Source: Bacteroidetes bacterium ADurb.Bin174
GTDB taxonomy: Bacteria > Bacteroidota > Bacteroidia > Bacteroidales > Paludibacteraceae
Direction: 5' to 3'
Assembly: GCA_002070265.1 (NCBI GenBank)
Contig: MWCX01000083.1
Span: 62,001-126,000 of the forward strand
Length of the DNA stretch: 64,000 nt
Shown: piece after piece, positions 1 through 9,388 of the stretch
How the letters are laid out: each line of letters begins with the position of its first letter
How positions within the stretch are numbered: position 1 is the first letter of the stretch
Program-made: the position numbers and the translations under genes
The notes under the pieces: model-generated
What the model was told of the DNA's origin: nothing
Database searches by the model: none
What the model saw: only the letters and a program-made list of their open reading frames with translations

Positions 1-2
1 AC

Positions 3-218
3 AATGAAGTGACTTGTCTGATAGCTGGTCCCGGAAGGTTGCTTGGTCTGGAAGCAAGCAATAACAGTGATATGAGTGATTACACAGACAACAAACACAG
101 GGTTTTTAACGGAAGAATATTGGCATATGTCCAGGCAACCGGTGAAGCAGGAGAGGTAAAAATGAAATTCACATCACCATTATTGGAAGCTGCAGAGCTA
201 AGTATTCAACTGAAGTGA
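3..218 (+). CDS. C-terminus of a GH2 beta-galactosidase-like glycoside hydrolase (partial)
   Basis: The reading frame is open from the left edge to a TAA at 216-218, so the gene begins outside the window. The visible 71 residues hold a GPGRLLGLEASN segment, then DNKHRVFNGRILAYVQ, then a closing beta-rich stretch. This resembles the C-terminal Ig-like domain of long Bacteroidales GH2 beta-galactosidases, where a G-x-G-x-L-x-G-L element and an FNGR-like strand are typical. The catalytic domain is not visible, so the substrate cannot be read. Two sulfatase genes follow on the same strand, which suggests a locus for a sulfated, galactose-containing glycan. The family call rests on the tail alone. 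Confidence 0.6.
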   Translation, partial: NEVTCLIAGPGRLLGLEASNNSDMSDYTDNKHRVFNGRILAYVQATGEAGEVKMKFTSPLLEAAELSIQLK

Positions 219-361
219 AAAACTAAAAAATAATTCTTCTGATTACACTTATTTCAAACGCGATCTTTCGTTTATGTGCTTCCTGTTACTACAGACAGTA
301 TTGCTTCAGCTATGCCGCTACTTTATTGCCCGCTATTTATTATGAAATCAATAATTATGAA

Positions 362-369
362 TAAATTTG
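362..369 (+). promoter_or_regulatory. Possible -7 element (TAAATTTG) upstream of the sulfatase pair
   Basis: Matches the Bacteroidota -7 consensus TAnnTTTG and lies about 100 nt before the first sulfatase start. No good TTTG -33 partner was found, and such octamers arise by chance in AT-rich DNA. The rest of the 219-467 gap shows no gene or terminator. Confidence 0.35.
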
Positions 370-467
370 TAAGCAATAAAAAGATAGAAATTACACACTT
401 CTGGGGCATATTTCCATGATTTTTCTGATATGCTAAAGTTATGATTCAAAGTAGATTTTAAAAGAAT

Positions 468-1952
468 ATGAAACTACAAATTAATAAAACATTCTATTTA
501 GCTATGCCTCTTGCGATGCTGGTCAGTAATCAGACATATTCGCAAAAGCAGCCCAATATTTTATTGTCAATAGCCGACGACTGGGGCGTACATGCAGGAG
601 TCTATGGCGATAAAGTGGTGAAAACACCTGTATTCGATAAATTAGCGAAGCAAGGCGTGCTATTCCAGCATGCTTATGTCTCAGCTCCATCATCCAGTCC
701 GTCGCGTGCAGCTCTTTTAACAGGTCAATATCACTGGAGGTTGCAGGAAGGCGCAAATCTGTATGGATTCATCCATGAAGAAGATATTGTGTACACGAAA
801 ATGTTGGAGGATGCCGGTTACTTTGTGGGTTATACCCGAAAAGGTTATGGACCTATTCAAAAAGGACGGGAGCAGCAAAATCCTGCTGGAAAACAGTTTA
901 AAGATTTTGAATCTTTTCTTGCAGCGCGTCCCAAGGACAAACCCTTCTGTTTTTGGTTCGGTTCACGAGACCCACATCGTGAATATAAATTGAATTCTGG
1001 TGTCGAGAATGGCATACCGCTCGATAAAATTGAAGTGCCTGCTTTTTTACCGGATAATGAGGTAATAAGAGGAGATATAGCTGACTATTATTTCGAGGTT
1101 CAACGTTTCGACCGCGAAACCGGAGAACTGATTGAATTAATTCGTAAACAAGGTGAACTTGAAAATACAATAATAGTCATAACCAGCGATCACGGGATGC
1201 CTTTTCCCCGAAGCAAAAGCAATATTTATGATAATGGAGCTCGGGTACCCCTCGCAATTTACTGGCAGGGGCATTTTGAAGGCGGTCATACTGTGAGTGA
1301 CTTTGTAAGTCTGACCGATTTGGCTCCTACTTTTCTTGAAGCTGCCGGGTTAAAAGCTCCCGAAATAATGACCGGGCGAAGCCTTTATCCGCAACTTACA
1401 GCTGGAAAGGACGGACGTATACAAGCATCGCGCGATTTTATCCTTTTTGGCAAAGAACGCCATGTTCCCAGTCAGCCTGCACCTGATTCCAGTGGTTATC
1501 CATGTCGTGCATTACGCACCGATAAATATCTGCTTATCCGTAATTTCTACCCCGAAAAATGGCCTGCAGGTACAGGTGATTATAAAAATGCGTTTCGGAG
1601 TGAGACATGGTATGCCGATTGCGACAACGGGCCTACAAAATATTATATGATAAAACACAAGGATAAGGATGAAAAACACACATATTTGTATAATTTGTCC
1701 TTTGCTAAACGACCTGAATACGAACTTTTTGATATGGAAAAGGATCCCTGGCAAATTCATAATCTGGCCTATGATCCAGCTTATACTAAGATTTTCAAAG
1801 AACTATCCGAGCAACTTGATAATGAGTTAAGAGCTACAGGAGATCCGCGTGTAACTGGAGAAGGGAGAAAATTAGATCAATATCCTTATACAGGTGGTGT
1901 GGGACCGCAATATATTCAATATAAAAGATTCTTAGAAACTGTTAATTGGTAG
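468..1952 (+). CDS. Secreted sulfatase, S1 family, serine type
   Basis: A 494-residue exported sulfatase that would hydrolyse a sulfate ester on a glycan. Residues 1-25 look like a signal peptide ending near TYSQ. An IADDWG segment at 35-40 supplies metal-binding aspartates, and the sulfatase signature SSPSRAALLTG starts at Ser76. That Ser is the residue converted to formylglycine, so the enzyme depends on an anaerobic (radical SAM) maturase not seen here. A TSDHG segment near residue 240 supplies the second metal-site pair. It is followed 44 nt later by another sulfatase on the same strand, so the two are probably cotranscribed with the GH2 gene upstream. The family assignment is firm; the sulfated substrate is not. 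Confidence 0.92.
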   Translation: MKLQINKTFYLAMPLAMLVSNQTYSQKQPNILLSIADDWGVHAGVYGDKVVKTPVFDKLAKQGVLFQHAYVSAPSSSPSRAALLTGQYHWRLQEGANLYGFIHEEDIVYTKMLEDAGYFVGYTRKGYGPIQKGREQQNPAGKQFKDFESFLAARPKDKPFCFWFGSRDPHREYKLNSGVENGIPLDKIEVPAFLPDNEVIRGDIADYYFEVQRFDRETGELIELIRKQGELENTIIVITSDHGMPFPRSKSNIYDNGARVPLAIYWQGHFEGGHTVSDFVSLTDLAPTFLEAAGLKAPEIMTGRSLYPQLTAGKDGRIQASRDFILFGKERHVPSQPAPDSSGYPCRALRTDKYLLIRNFYPEKWPAGTGDYKNAFRSETWYADCDNGPTKYYMIKHKDKDEKHTYLYNLSFAKRPEYELFDMEKDPWQIHNLAYDPAYTKIFKELSEQLDNELRATGDPRVTGEGRKLDQYPYTGGVGPQYIQYKRFLETVNW

Positions 1953-1996
1953 TTTTATTAAAAATCAGTTTTAAATAATATAAATTATATTCGATT

Positions 1997-3493
1997 ATGT
2001 TATATAAATCACTTTGTAAAGCAGGCGTTTTGTTGTTAGTTAGTAGTTGTAATAGCATTAATGCTGAACAAAAACGTCCCAATATTATCTGGATTTTTTC
2101 GGACGATCATTCTTATCAGACCATAGGAGCATATGGCGATAGATTTGCGCACCTTAATCCTACGCCCAATATTGACAGGATAGCCAATGAAGGAATTCGT
2201 TTCGACCGTTGTTATGTGGGCAACTCTATTTCGGCTCCAAGCCGTGCAACTTTATTAACCGGACTGCATAGCCACATGAATGGTAAAATCAACAATCAGG
2301 TCCCTTTTAATCACGACCAGCAACAGTTTCAAAAGATTTTACAACAAAGTGGATATCAGACGGCAATGATTGGAAAAATCCATCTTGATGGTAAAATGCA
2401 GGGCTTTGATTACTGGGAAGTATTACCCGGTCAGGGTGATTATTATAATCCTGTATTTATTACCGATACAGGAACACATAAAGTAAATGGTTATGTTACT
2501 GATATTATCACCGACAAGTCACTGGATTGGTTGGAAAACAAGCGCGACAAAAACAAACCATTTATGTTGATGATACATCATAAAGCGCCACATCGCACAT
2601 GGATACCTGCCGAACGTCACAGGAATAAATATGAAGGTGTTGATTTTCCCGAGCCGGCAAATCTTTTTGATGATTATGCTACACGTACTACAGCTGCACA
2701 AAAACAGGATATGTCAATAGATGAAACCATGACATTGAATAGAGATTTAAAATTAGGTGATAAATTTGGTGGTCCGGCTGGAATGTATGATAATCGAAAA
2801 GAGTGGTTCGAAAAAAACAAACCTGCCGGAAAGGAGTTGGTGCGTTGGAAGTATCAGGCTTATATACAAGATTTTTTACAATGTATTTGGGCTATAGATG
2901 AAAACGTTGGACGCGTGCTGGATTATCTGGAAGAAAATGGACTTGATAAAAATACGATTGTGATGTACGCGTCCGATCAAGGATTTTATATGGGCGAACA
3001 CGGTTGGTTCGACAAACGCTTTATGTACGAAGAGTCCTTTCGAACACCTTTGTTAGCACGCTGGCCCGGACATATTAAACCGGGAACGGTAAATACCGAT
3101 TTGGTTCAGAACATTGATTTTGCTGAAACATTTCTTGAATTGGCCGATGCTGAAATTCCTAAAGACATGCAGGGGAAAAGTTTAGTTCCGCTTCTCAAAG
3201 GAAAAACACCCGCTAACTGGCGTAAATCATTGTATTATCATTATTACGAATACCCCGGTGTTCACAATGTGCGCAGGAACGAAGGTGTAAGAAACACTCG
3301 CTATAAACTGATTCGGTTTTATGGCAAAGATGTACCCGGAGGTGAGGAGTGGGAGTTGTATGATTTAGAAAATGACCCCTCTGAAATGAAGAATTTGTAC
3401 GGTGATAAGAATTATGCAAAAATTGAAAAGTCGTTGAAAGCAGAACTTCAAAAATTAAGGAAGAAGTACAAGGTTGATAAGGTGTCCCTTTAG
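1997..3493 (+). CDS. Sulfatase lipoprotein, S1 family, serine type
   Basis: A 498-residue sulfatase. The N-terminus has a short hydrophobic stretch and a lipobox, LVSSC, so it is probably a lipoprotein anchored at Cys18. The metal-site FSDDHS lies at 34-39, and the active-site signature is S-A-P-S-R at 79-83, Ser79 being the formylglycine precursor. An [12 protein letters not shown] stretch supplies the C-terminal metal ligands and a basic residue. Overall it resembles S1 enzymes that act on N-acetylglucosamine-6-sulfate and related sugars, but subfamily is an inference from general resemblance. It differs clearly in sequence from the upstream sulfatase, so the two probably remove sulfates from different positions of the same glycan. 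Confidence 0.92.
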   Translation: MLYKSLCKAGVLLLVSSCNSINAEQKRPNIIWIFSDDHSYQTIGAYGDRFAHLNPTPNIDRIANEGIRFDRCYVGNSISAPSRATLLTGLHSHMNGKINNQVPFNHDQQQFQKILQQSGYQTAMIGKIHLDGKMQGFDYWEVLPGQGDYYNPVFITDTGTHKVNGYVTDIITDKSLDWLENKRDKNKPFMLMIHHKAPHRTWIPAERHRNKYEGVDFPEPANLFDDYATRTTAAQKQDMSIDETMTLNRDLKLGDKFGGPAGMYDNRKEWFEKNKPAGKELVRWKYQAYIQDFLQCIWAIDENVGRVLDYLEENGLDKNTIVMYASDQGFYMGEHGWFDKRFMYEESFRTPLLARWPGHIKPGTVNTDLVQNIDFAETFLELADAEIPKDMQGKSLVPLLKGKTPANWRKSLYYHYYEYPGVHNVRRNEGVRNTRYKLIRFYGKDVPGGEEWELYDLENDPSEMKNLYGDKNYAKIEKSLKAELQKLRKKYKVDKVSL

Positions 3494-3550
3494 GTCGGGA
3501 TATTCATTAATTAATATAAATAAAATAAGCCAACTAAATCATTTTTTCCG

Positions 3551-3624
3551 TGATCCGGGCGGGATTCGAACCCACGGCCCACAGCTTAGAAGGCTGTTGC
3601 TCTATCCAACTGAGCTACCGGACC
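3551..3624 (-). tRNA. tRNA-Arg (TCT)
   Basis: Read on the minus strand this folds as a standard cloverleaf: acceptor GGTCCGG pairing with CCGGATC, D arm AGCTCAGTTGGATAGAGC, anticodon stem ACAGC/GCTGT with loop CTTCTAA (anticodon TCT), and T arm with GGTTCGAATCC. The discriminator is A at 3551. CCA is not encoded, so it would be added by the CCA enzyme. Confidence 0.95.
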
Positions 3625-3661
3625 TATTCATTTCCTTCATTGGTTCTTGAAAAATGCGCTG

Positions 3662-3669
3662 CAAAAGTA
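3662..3669 (-). promoter_or_regulatory. -7 element (TACTTTTG) for tRNA-Arg
   Basis: On the minus strand TACTTTTG matches TAnnTTTG and lies 37 nt upstream of the tRNA 5' end, leaving room for a short 5' leader removed by RNase P. Confidence 0.55.
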
Positions 3670-3742
3670 GCATTATTTTCCTGAAAATACAACTGAATTA
3701 TTTTTAAACCGGCAAAGTCCTGCATTATTGAGAAAAATTCGC

Positions 3743-3750
3743 TAATTTTG
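3743..3750 (+). promoter_or_regulatory. -7 element (TAATTTTG) for thrA
   Basis: TAATTTTG fits the Bacteroidota -7 consensus and sits 25 nt before the thrA ATG, giving a 5' leader of roughly 20 nt. No threonine leader peptide or attenuator is visible between tRNA-Arg and thrA. Confidence 0.55.
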
Positions 3751-3775
3751 CAAACTCAAAAATGCAGATTAAGCT

Positions 3776-6205
3776 ATGAAGGTAATGAAATTTGGTGGAA
3801 CATCCGTAGGTTCCATAGAAGGTATTTTACAGGTTAAACGGATTGTGGAAAGTGTGAATGAACCGGTTGTGGTTGTTGTGTCGGCTACAAATACAACCAC
3901 AGACACCTTGATTTCCATGACTGAAGACGCACATCAGGGGAAAGATATTCAAGCTGTTTTTGAGGCACTCCGCAAGAGACATATGGACATCATACAGGCT
4001 GTTGTTCCACAGTCTAAATTAATATCTACCCAAACTGAAATCCAGGCTTTATTAGATGAGTTATGGACTTTGTACCAAAATCTTTCGGAGGAAAAGAATT
4101 TATCGCAGCAAACCAAAGACTTGATTGTGAGCTATGGGGAAAGAATCTCATCGCGCATTTTGTGTCAGGTAATCGACAAGGCTGTGTATGCCTATGCTCC
4201 TGACTTTATCAAGACCATCGGAAGCTTTGACAAGCATAGTCCGGATATCGATCTTTCTACTAAACTGATTAAAAAGCACTTTCCTAAATTACCTGCTGTA
4301 ACTTTATGTCCGGGATTTATAGCCTCCGACAAGGATACGGGATTAATAACCAATTTAGGTCGCGGTGGTTCTGATTATACAGCATCGCTTATAGCTGCTG
4401 CTTTACAGGCTGATGTGCTGGAGATCTGGACGGATGTGGATGGTTTTATGACTGCCGATCCTCGCGTAATCAGCAAGTCTTACGTGATAGAAAAACTGAG
4501 CTATGTGGAAGCAATGGAGTTGTGTAATTTCGGGGCTAAAGTGATTTATCCTCCGACCATCTATCCTGCTTATCATCAGAATATTCCGATATATATCAAG
4601 AACACTTTCAATCTGCATGCTCAGGGAACATACATTTCCCGGGATAAAACTATGAGCACCGAGCCGGTGAAAGGAATATCTTCCATCAATGACACTGCAC
4701 TCGTAACCATGGTAGGATTGGGCATGGTGGGTGTGATTGGAATCAGCAAAAGGGTCTTTGGTGCTTTGGCGAATGTGGGTATATCGACTTTCTTTATTTC
4801 TCAAGCAGCATCTGAAAATACTATATCCGTGGGCGTCACCAATGATGAAGCTGATTTGGCTGTCAAAGTAATTTCTGAGGAATTTGAGCATGAACTTGCT
4901 GTTGGTGAAATCAATTCGGTGTGTGCAGAGAAAAACCTGGCTACGATTGCTGTGGTAGGCGATAATATGAAACGTATTCCCGGCATCTCAGGGAAACTCT
5001 TTGGTGCATTGGGGCGTAGTGGCATCAATGTAATTGCTATTGCGCAAGGAGGATCGGAAACGAATATCTCTTTTGTTATAGAATCAGCCGTGCTAAGAAA
5101 AACATTGAATGTTTTGCATGAAGTGTTTTTCTTATCCGAGTTCCAGGAGTTGAACATCTTTTTGATTGGAATAGGGACGGTTGGTGGCGGTTTGTTGGAT
5201 CAAATTATGCTGCAACAGCCTAAACTACAGAAACAAAACAATATCAAAATTAAGGTGGTAGGTGTTGCTGATGAGTTTAAGGTTCTCTTCAACCGGGATG
5301 GTATTACCTTGAGAAATTACCGGGAATTGTTGGCTACTGAAGGTGTTGACTCCACTCCTGAAGTGATTTTGAAAGGTGTATTGGAAATGAATATTTTCAA
5401 TGCTGTGTTTGTTGATTGTACTGCCAGTCGGAAAATTGCCGGTCTGTACAAGGAGCTTTTGCTACATAATATTTCTGTGGTGGCTGCCAATAAAATCACT
5501 GCTTCAGGTGATTATGATACTTATATTGAATTGAAAGATATTGCCCGGAAAAGAGGTATTAAGTTTTTATTTGAAACGAATGTGGGAGCAGGTTTGCCCG
5601 TTATCAACACCATGAATAATTTGGTGAACTCAGGTGATAAAATCCTGAAATTAGAGGCAGTCTTGTCCGGTACGTTGAACTTTATTTTCAATACCATCAG
5701 TGCCGATATTCCCTTGAGCAAAGCTATCGTAATGGCTAAAGAAGCACGTTATTCCGAGCCTGATCCCCGGATAGATTTAAGTGGAATGGATGTAATCAGG
5801 AAGCTGGTTATCTTAACCCGTGAAGCCGGTTATAAGGTTGAACAAGAAGATGTTAAAAAGAACCTATTTGTGCCTCAGAAATATTTTGAAGGTACCTTGG
5901 ATGATTTTTGGAATTCTATTCATGAATTGGATGCTGAATTTGAACTGACACGCAAACGTTTAGAGGCTGATAATAAACGTTGTCGCTTCGTTGCTACAAT
6001 GGAAAATGGTGAATGTTCAGTCGGTTTGCAAGAAGTGGATATGCATCATCCTTTCTATGAATTGGAAGGGAGCAATAATATCATCATGATAAAGACAGAA
6101 CGCTATTATGATTATCCCATGATTATTAAAGGGTATGGTGCCGGTGCCAGCGTTACAGCTGCCGGGGTTTTCGCCGATATCATGAGTGTCGCCAATATCC
6201 GCTAA
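3776..6205 (+). CDS. thrA: Bifunctional aspartate kinase / homoserine dehydrogenase
   Basis: An 809-residue fusion enzyme that phosphorylates aspartate and later reduces aspartate semialdehyde to homoserine, for threonine, methionine and (through threonine) isoleucine. The kinase motif KFGGTSVGS begins at residue 5, and GRGGSDYTASL, typical of aspartate kinases, is near 200. Tandem ACT regulatory domains fill about 310-460 (VGMVGVIGISKRVFGAL and GISGKLFGALGRSGINV). The dehydrogenase half follows, with the nucleotide-binding GIGTVGGGLLDQ near 465 and the substrate region ANKITASGDYDTY. Length and order match ThrA. The ATG at 3776 is used; a second in-frame ATG three codons later is possible. 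It probably forms an operon with the DUF4827 and glmM genes (gaps of 23 and 2 nt). Confidence 0.97.
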   Translation: MKVMKFGGTSVGSIEGILQVKRIVESVNEPVVVVVSATNTTTDTLISMTEDAHQGKDIQAVFEALRKRHMDIIQAVVPQSKLISTQTEIQALLDELWTLYQNLSEEKNLSQQTKDLIVSYGERISSRILCQVIDKAVYAYAPDFIKTIGSFDKHSPDIDLSTKLIKKHFPKLPAVTLCPGFIASDKDTGLITNLGRGGSDYTASLIAAALQADVLEIWTDVDGFMTADPRVISKSYVIEKLSYVEAMELCNFGAKVIYPPTIYPAYHQNIPIYIKNTFNLHAQGTYISRDKTMSTEPVKGISSINDTALVTMVGLGMVGVIGISKRVFGALANVGISTFFISQAASENTISVGVTNDEADLAVKVISEEFEHELAVGEINSVCAEKNLATIAVVGDNMKRIPGISGKLFGALGRSGINVIAIAQGGSETNISFVIESAVLRKTLNVLHEVFFLSEFQELNIFLIGIGTVGGGLLDQIMLQQPKLQKQNNIKIKVVGVADEFKVLFNRDGITLRNYRELLATEGVDSTPEVILKGVLEMNIFNAVFVDCTASRKIAGLYKELLLHNISVVAANKITASGDYDTYIELKDIARKRGIKFLFETNVGAGLPVINTMNNLVNSGDKILKLEAVLSGTLNFIFNTISADIPLSKAIVMAKEARYSEPDPRIDLSGMDVIRKLVILTREAGYKVEQEDVKKNLFVPQKYFEGTLDDFWNSIHELDAEFELTRKRLEADNKRCRFVATMENGECSVGLQEVDMHHPFYELEGSNNIIMIKTERYYDYPMIIKGYGAGASVTAAGVFADIMSVANIR

Positions 6206-6228
6206 TTTTACAAACATTATAAACTCTT

Positions 6229-6774
6229 ATGAAACGTCATTTCATCATTATATTATTGTTTGCAGTAAGTACTGCTTTCTTTTTTGCTTGTAAAGATGAT
6301 GCTCTCACTTATGCAGAAGAATTAGAAGCAGAGCGGGAATTGATAGATGATTTTATCAATCGCCAACAAATTCAAGTTGTAAAAGTGATGCCCACCGAGT
6401 TTCCCTGGCCCGATAAAGTATATTATAAAAGCAAGACCGGTTTATATTTTCGGTTGATCAACAAAGGTGATTATTTAAGCAGCGATAGTATTGAGTATCG
6501 CGAACAAATAGTGACTAAATACGAACAATACGGACTGGGAGTGAAGCCGGATACGATTTCAACGCAAAGTACAGTTCAGTTACCACATCCGAAAGAATTT
6601 ACTTTTGGCGATCATTCGCAGGCTTGTGTTGCCTGGCATGAAGCCGTTGGATACATGAAATATAATAATGCTGAAGCGCAATTAATCGTGCCTTCTAAAA
6701 TAGGATTTCAAAACTTCAGCAGACCTGCCACTCCGGTAGGGTATGATTTAACCATTAGAGTATTAAGGAATTAA
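6229..6774 (+). CDS. DUF4827-type lipoprotein
   Basis: A 181-residue predicted lipoprotein: hydrophobic N-terminus, then FFFAC with Cys21 as the lipidation site, then an acidic, Glu-rich linker (LTYAEELEAERELIDDF). The body resembles the Bacteroidales DUF4827 family, which has a fold like FKBP-type prolyl isomerases (my recollection of the family, not tested). The closing segment on an HSQACVAWHEAVGYM motif followed by LIVPSKIGF is reminiscent of FKBP strands. It lies between thrA and glmM with almost no spacing, so it is cotranscribed with them, but no functional link to either is visible. Confidence 0.7.
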   Translation: MKRHFIIILLFAVSTAFFFACKDDALTYAEELEAERELIDDFINRQQIQVVKVMPTEFPWPDKVYYKSKTGLYFRLINKGDYLSSDSIEYREQIVTKYEQYGLGVKPDTISTQSTVQLPHPKEFTFGDHSQACVAWHEAVGYMKYNNAEAQLIVPSKIGFQNFSRPATPVGYDLTIRVLRN

Positions 6775-6776
6775 TT

Positions 6777-8159
6777 ATGTCACTAATCAAATCAATTTCA
6801 GGAATCAGAGGGACCATTGGCGGTCGGGTAGGAGAGGGCTTAAACCCTCTCGACATCGTGCGTTTTACTGCGGCATACGCCTGTCATATCCAAGAAAATA
6901 AAACGGTAGAGTCCAATACGATAGTTATTGGTCGCGATGCCCGCATTTCCGGTGAGATGGTGAGGCAAATTGTTGTAGGTACCCTGTTGGGGATGGGCAT
7001 GGATGTAGTGGATATAGGCTTAGCCACTACGCCGACTACAGAAGTGGCTGTTGTAAAGGAAAAGGCTGCCGGTGGTATCATCCTCACGGCAAGTCACAAT
7101 CCCAAACAATGGAACGCCCTGAAATTACTGAATGAAAAAGGTGAGTTTTTAAATGCAGCGATGGGTGCGGACGTCTTGCAAAAAGCTGCTGATGAAGACT
7201 TCGTTTTTGCTGATGTGGATTCTTTGGGTAAGTTGACTACCGATGATAGCTATACAGACCAACATGTTGCCGATGTGTTGGCGCTTGATTTAGTGGATGT
7301 GGAAGCAATTCGTAAGGCTGGTTTTACGGTTGCCATCGACTGTGTCAATTCGGTAGGGGGTATTGCAATCCCTGCCTTGTTAGAGGCTTTGGGGGTGAAA
7401 CGGGTTGAAAAACTTTATTGCGATCCGACCGGTCATTTCCCGCACAATCCGGAGCCGTTGCCCGAGCATCTGACTGAAATTTCCAAGGTGATAAAAAATG
7501 GTCAGGTGGATGTCGGTTTTGTTGTTGATCCGGATGTGGACCGTTTGGCAATTATCGCTGAGGATGGTTCTATGTTTGGGGAAGAATATACTTTGGTAGC
7601 TGTGGCTGATTATGTGCTGCAGCATACTCCCGGCAATACGGTTTCAAATCTTAGTTCAACACGTGCATTGCGGGATGTTACGGCACGTTACGGTATGAAA
7701 TATACACCTGCTGCCGTAGGTGAAATCAATGTGGTAGAGAAAATGAAAGAAACACAGGCTGTGATAGGTGGTGAAGGTAATGGAGGTGTGATATATCCTG
7801 CTGCTCATTATGGTCGGGATGCCTTGGTGGGAATTGCTTTATTCCTTTCTCTATTGGCAAAGTCCGGCAAGAAGGTTTCGGAATTAAGAAAAACTTATCC
7901 CAATTATTTTATTTCCAAAAATAAAATCGAATTGACACCCGACTTGGATGTTGATGCCTTGCTCGAAAAAGTAAAGTTACAATATAGTCGGTTTGAAATT
8001 ACTGATATTGATGGGGTTAAAATAGACTTTCCTGATGGATGGGTGCATTTGAGAAAATCCAATACGGAACCTATTATTCGCATTTATTCTGAAGCTGCTA
8101 CCATGGAGCAAGCGGAGAAGTTTGCGGAACAGATAAAATCTGTGATTTTATCTTCTTGA
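6777..8159 (+). CDS. glmM: Phosphoglucosamine mutase
   Basis: A 460-residue alpha-D-phosphohexomutase that interconverts glucosamine-6-phosphate and glucosamine-1-phosphate for UDP-GlcNAc, peptidoglycan and LPS. The phosphoserine loop TASHNP places the catalytic serine at 106. The Mg-binding loop VVDPDVDRLAI lies near residue 245, the sugar-binding GEGNGGVIYP is in domain 3, and the phosphate-binding RKSNTEPIIRIYSE is near the C-terminus. Family members include phosphomannomutases and phosphoglucomutases; length and loop sequence favour GlmM. The start ATG is 2 nt after the upstream stop codon, which implies translational coupling. Confidence 0.88.
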   Translation: MSLIKSISGIRGTIGGRVGEGLNPLDIVRFTAAYACHIQENKTVESNTIVIGRDARISGEMVRQIVVGTLLGMGMDVVDIGLATTPTTEVAVVKEKAAGGIILTASHNPKQWNALKLLNEKGEFLNAAMGADVLQKAADEDFVFADVDSLGKLTTDDSYTDQHVADVLALDLVDVEAIRKAGFTVAIDCVNSVGGIAIPALLEALGVKRVEKLYCDPTGHFPHNPEPLPEHLTEISKVIKNGQVDVGFVVDPDVDRLAIIAEDGSMFGEEYTLVAVADYVLQHTPGNTVSNLSSTRALRDVTARYGMKYTPAAVGEINVVEKMKETQAVIGGEGNGGVIYPAAHYGRDALVGIALFLSLLAKSGKKVSELRKTYPNYFISKNKIELTPDLDVDALLEKVKLQYSRFEITDIDGVKIDFPDGWVHLRKSNTEPIIRIYSEAATMEQAEKFAEQIKSVILSS

Positions 8160-8180
8160 AGTAGATTATTTCTTCATACT

Positions 8181-8208
8181 CGGACCCCGTACCACGGAAC
8201 CCGGAACT
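8181..8208. repeat. Short copy of the CCACGGAAC intergenic module
   Basis: This C/G-rich stretch contains CGGACCCCG, ACCACGGAAC and CCGGAAC, and begins 22 nt after the glmM stop. The same words recur at 17039-17075, 25148-25201, 28757-28800 and 30184-30220, each time just after a gene end or in a leader region. Confidence 0.6.
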
Positions 8209-8349
8209 CTACATTTTTGTGTATTATTTCCACAGCTTTCCACTATTTTCCACACTTTGTATTTTATATATGTTGTTGATATATAGAGTATTACTTTTTT
8301 GGTATTGATGTTGACTATTAAAAAAACTCAAACTATAAAAGGCATTATT

Positions 8350-9225
8350 ATGAGAACAACATTTTTTTCTATTGCTGCTGTTGTAGCAATTATTTTAAGT
8401 ACCCCGTCTTGTGTTGAAAAAACAGGTAAATACAAGGCTTTATTGAATGAAAGAGATTCTATAGCATATGAACATCAGAATTTGGAGTCTGAATATAACG
8501 CTGCTTTAGACATACTCAATGAAGTGGAAAACGGTTTTGCAAAGATTAGAGAAGTGGAAGGTCGGATTATGCTTGATGTAGGCGATGTTGAACAGTCGGA
8601 CAAAAAAGGTAAGGCACTTATCGTTAGCCAGTTTGAACAGTTGAAGAATATCTTGGAGGACAACAAAAATAAAATTAATCAATTACAACGCCTTTCGAAA
8701 AAAGAAAGTACGGCTTTGAAAGCTACCATCGAAAGATTGGAAAAAGAACTTGCTGAACGTACTGATCTTGCTGATTCCCTACAGCAAGTTATAGCTAAAA
8801 AGAATATTCAAATTGAAGGACTCACAACCGACTTGAAACAAGCACAAACTGATTTGGACCAAATGAGTGAATTATCAGCTCAACAGCAAGATTTATTAAA
8901 ATCACAAGAAACTGGTATGAACGAAGTTTGGTATGTGATTGATAAACTTACTAATCTGAAAGCTAATAGCATAGTTAACTCCCATGGTTTATTTAAACCC
9001 AAAACCATTTTGGATAAATCTTTCGATAAGAGTATGTTTACGAAAGCAGATTTGAGGGAATTGAAGTCTATCCCGACCGGTTCCAAAAGCGTCCAAATCC
9101 TTTCTTCACATCCGGAAGATAGCTATCAATTGGTAAAAGGTGATGATAACCTCATTAACATTGAGATATTTAATCCAACACAGTTTTGGAGCATTACAAA
9201 ATATTTAGTTGTTCGTAAGAGATAA
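8350..9225 (+). CDS. Cbp1-like coiled-coil lipoprotein
   Basis: A 291-residue predicted lipoprotein: signal sequence followed by STPSC with Cys21 as the anchor. Residues about 25-210 are a long coiled coil rich in Glu, Lys, Gln and Leu (for example ATIERLEKELAERTDLADSL). A compact C-terminal part follows, with NEVWYVIDKLTNLK, then FTKADLRELKSIPTGSKS and the closing FWSITKYLVVRKR. This arrangement matches, from memory, Bacteroidales proteins named after the Bacteroides fragilis collagen-binding protein Cbp1; adhesion in this organism is unproven. The ATG at 8350 is chosen over an upstream TTG because it places the signal peptide at the N-terminus. A rho-independent terminator follows at 9290. 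Confidence 0.72.
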   Translation: MRTTFFSIAAVVAIILSTPSCVEKTGKYKALLNERDSIAYEHQNLESEYNAALDILNEVENGFAKIREVEGRIMLDVGDVEQSDKKGKALIVSQFEQLKNILEDNKNKINQLQRLSKKESTALKATIERLEKELAERTDLADSLQQVIAKKNIQIEGLTTDLKQAQTDLDQMSELSAQQQDLLKSQETGMNEVWYVIDKLTNLKANSIVNSHGLFKPKTILDKSFDKSMFTKADLRELKSIPTGSKSVQILSSHPEDSYQLVKGDDNLINIEIFNPTQFWSITKYLVVRKR

Positions 9226-9289
9226 TTTTGCAATTTCTGACTAAATCCGAGCTTAAGCCTTAACTATGTAGAAAGTTTCTGACGACGCA

Positions 9290-9324
9290 AAATCCCTCAC
9301 AAATTGTTGTGGGGGATTTTTTTT
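9290..9324 (+). terminator. Rho-independent terminator after the Cbp1-like gene
   Basis: AATCCCTCAC and GTGGGGGATT form a 10-bp stem (one G-T pair) around an 8-nt loop, followed by a run of eight T. Confidence 0.85.
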
Positions 9325-9373
9325 ATTTGTAAAATCAGCTTTGTTCCTGTTGTTTATTCCTGATAAATATCAC

Positions 9374-9381
9374 TATCTTTG
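9374..9381 (+). promoter_or_regulatory. -7 element (TATCTTTG) right at the response regulator start
   Basis: TATCTTTG is a strong match to TAnnTTTG, with a GTTG at 9349-9352 about 21 nt upstream as a weak -33 partner. Only 7 nt separate it from the ATG at 9389, so transcription would begin at or within a few bases of the start codon, giving a leaderless or nearly leaderless mRNA. Confidence 0.55.
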
Positions 9382-9388
9382 TCCTCAT

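Noticed and set aside
4403-4891. 162-codon open frame antisense to thrA
   Set aside because: Entirely inside the strongly supported thrA frame; the translation has no family resemblance and is a codon-usage shadow.
8299-8349. Upstream TTG start for the Cbp1-like lipoprotein
   Set aside because: It would place 17 polar residues before the signal peptide; the ATG at 8350 gives a normal lipoprotein signal.
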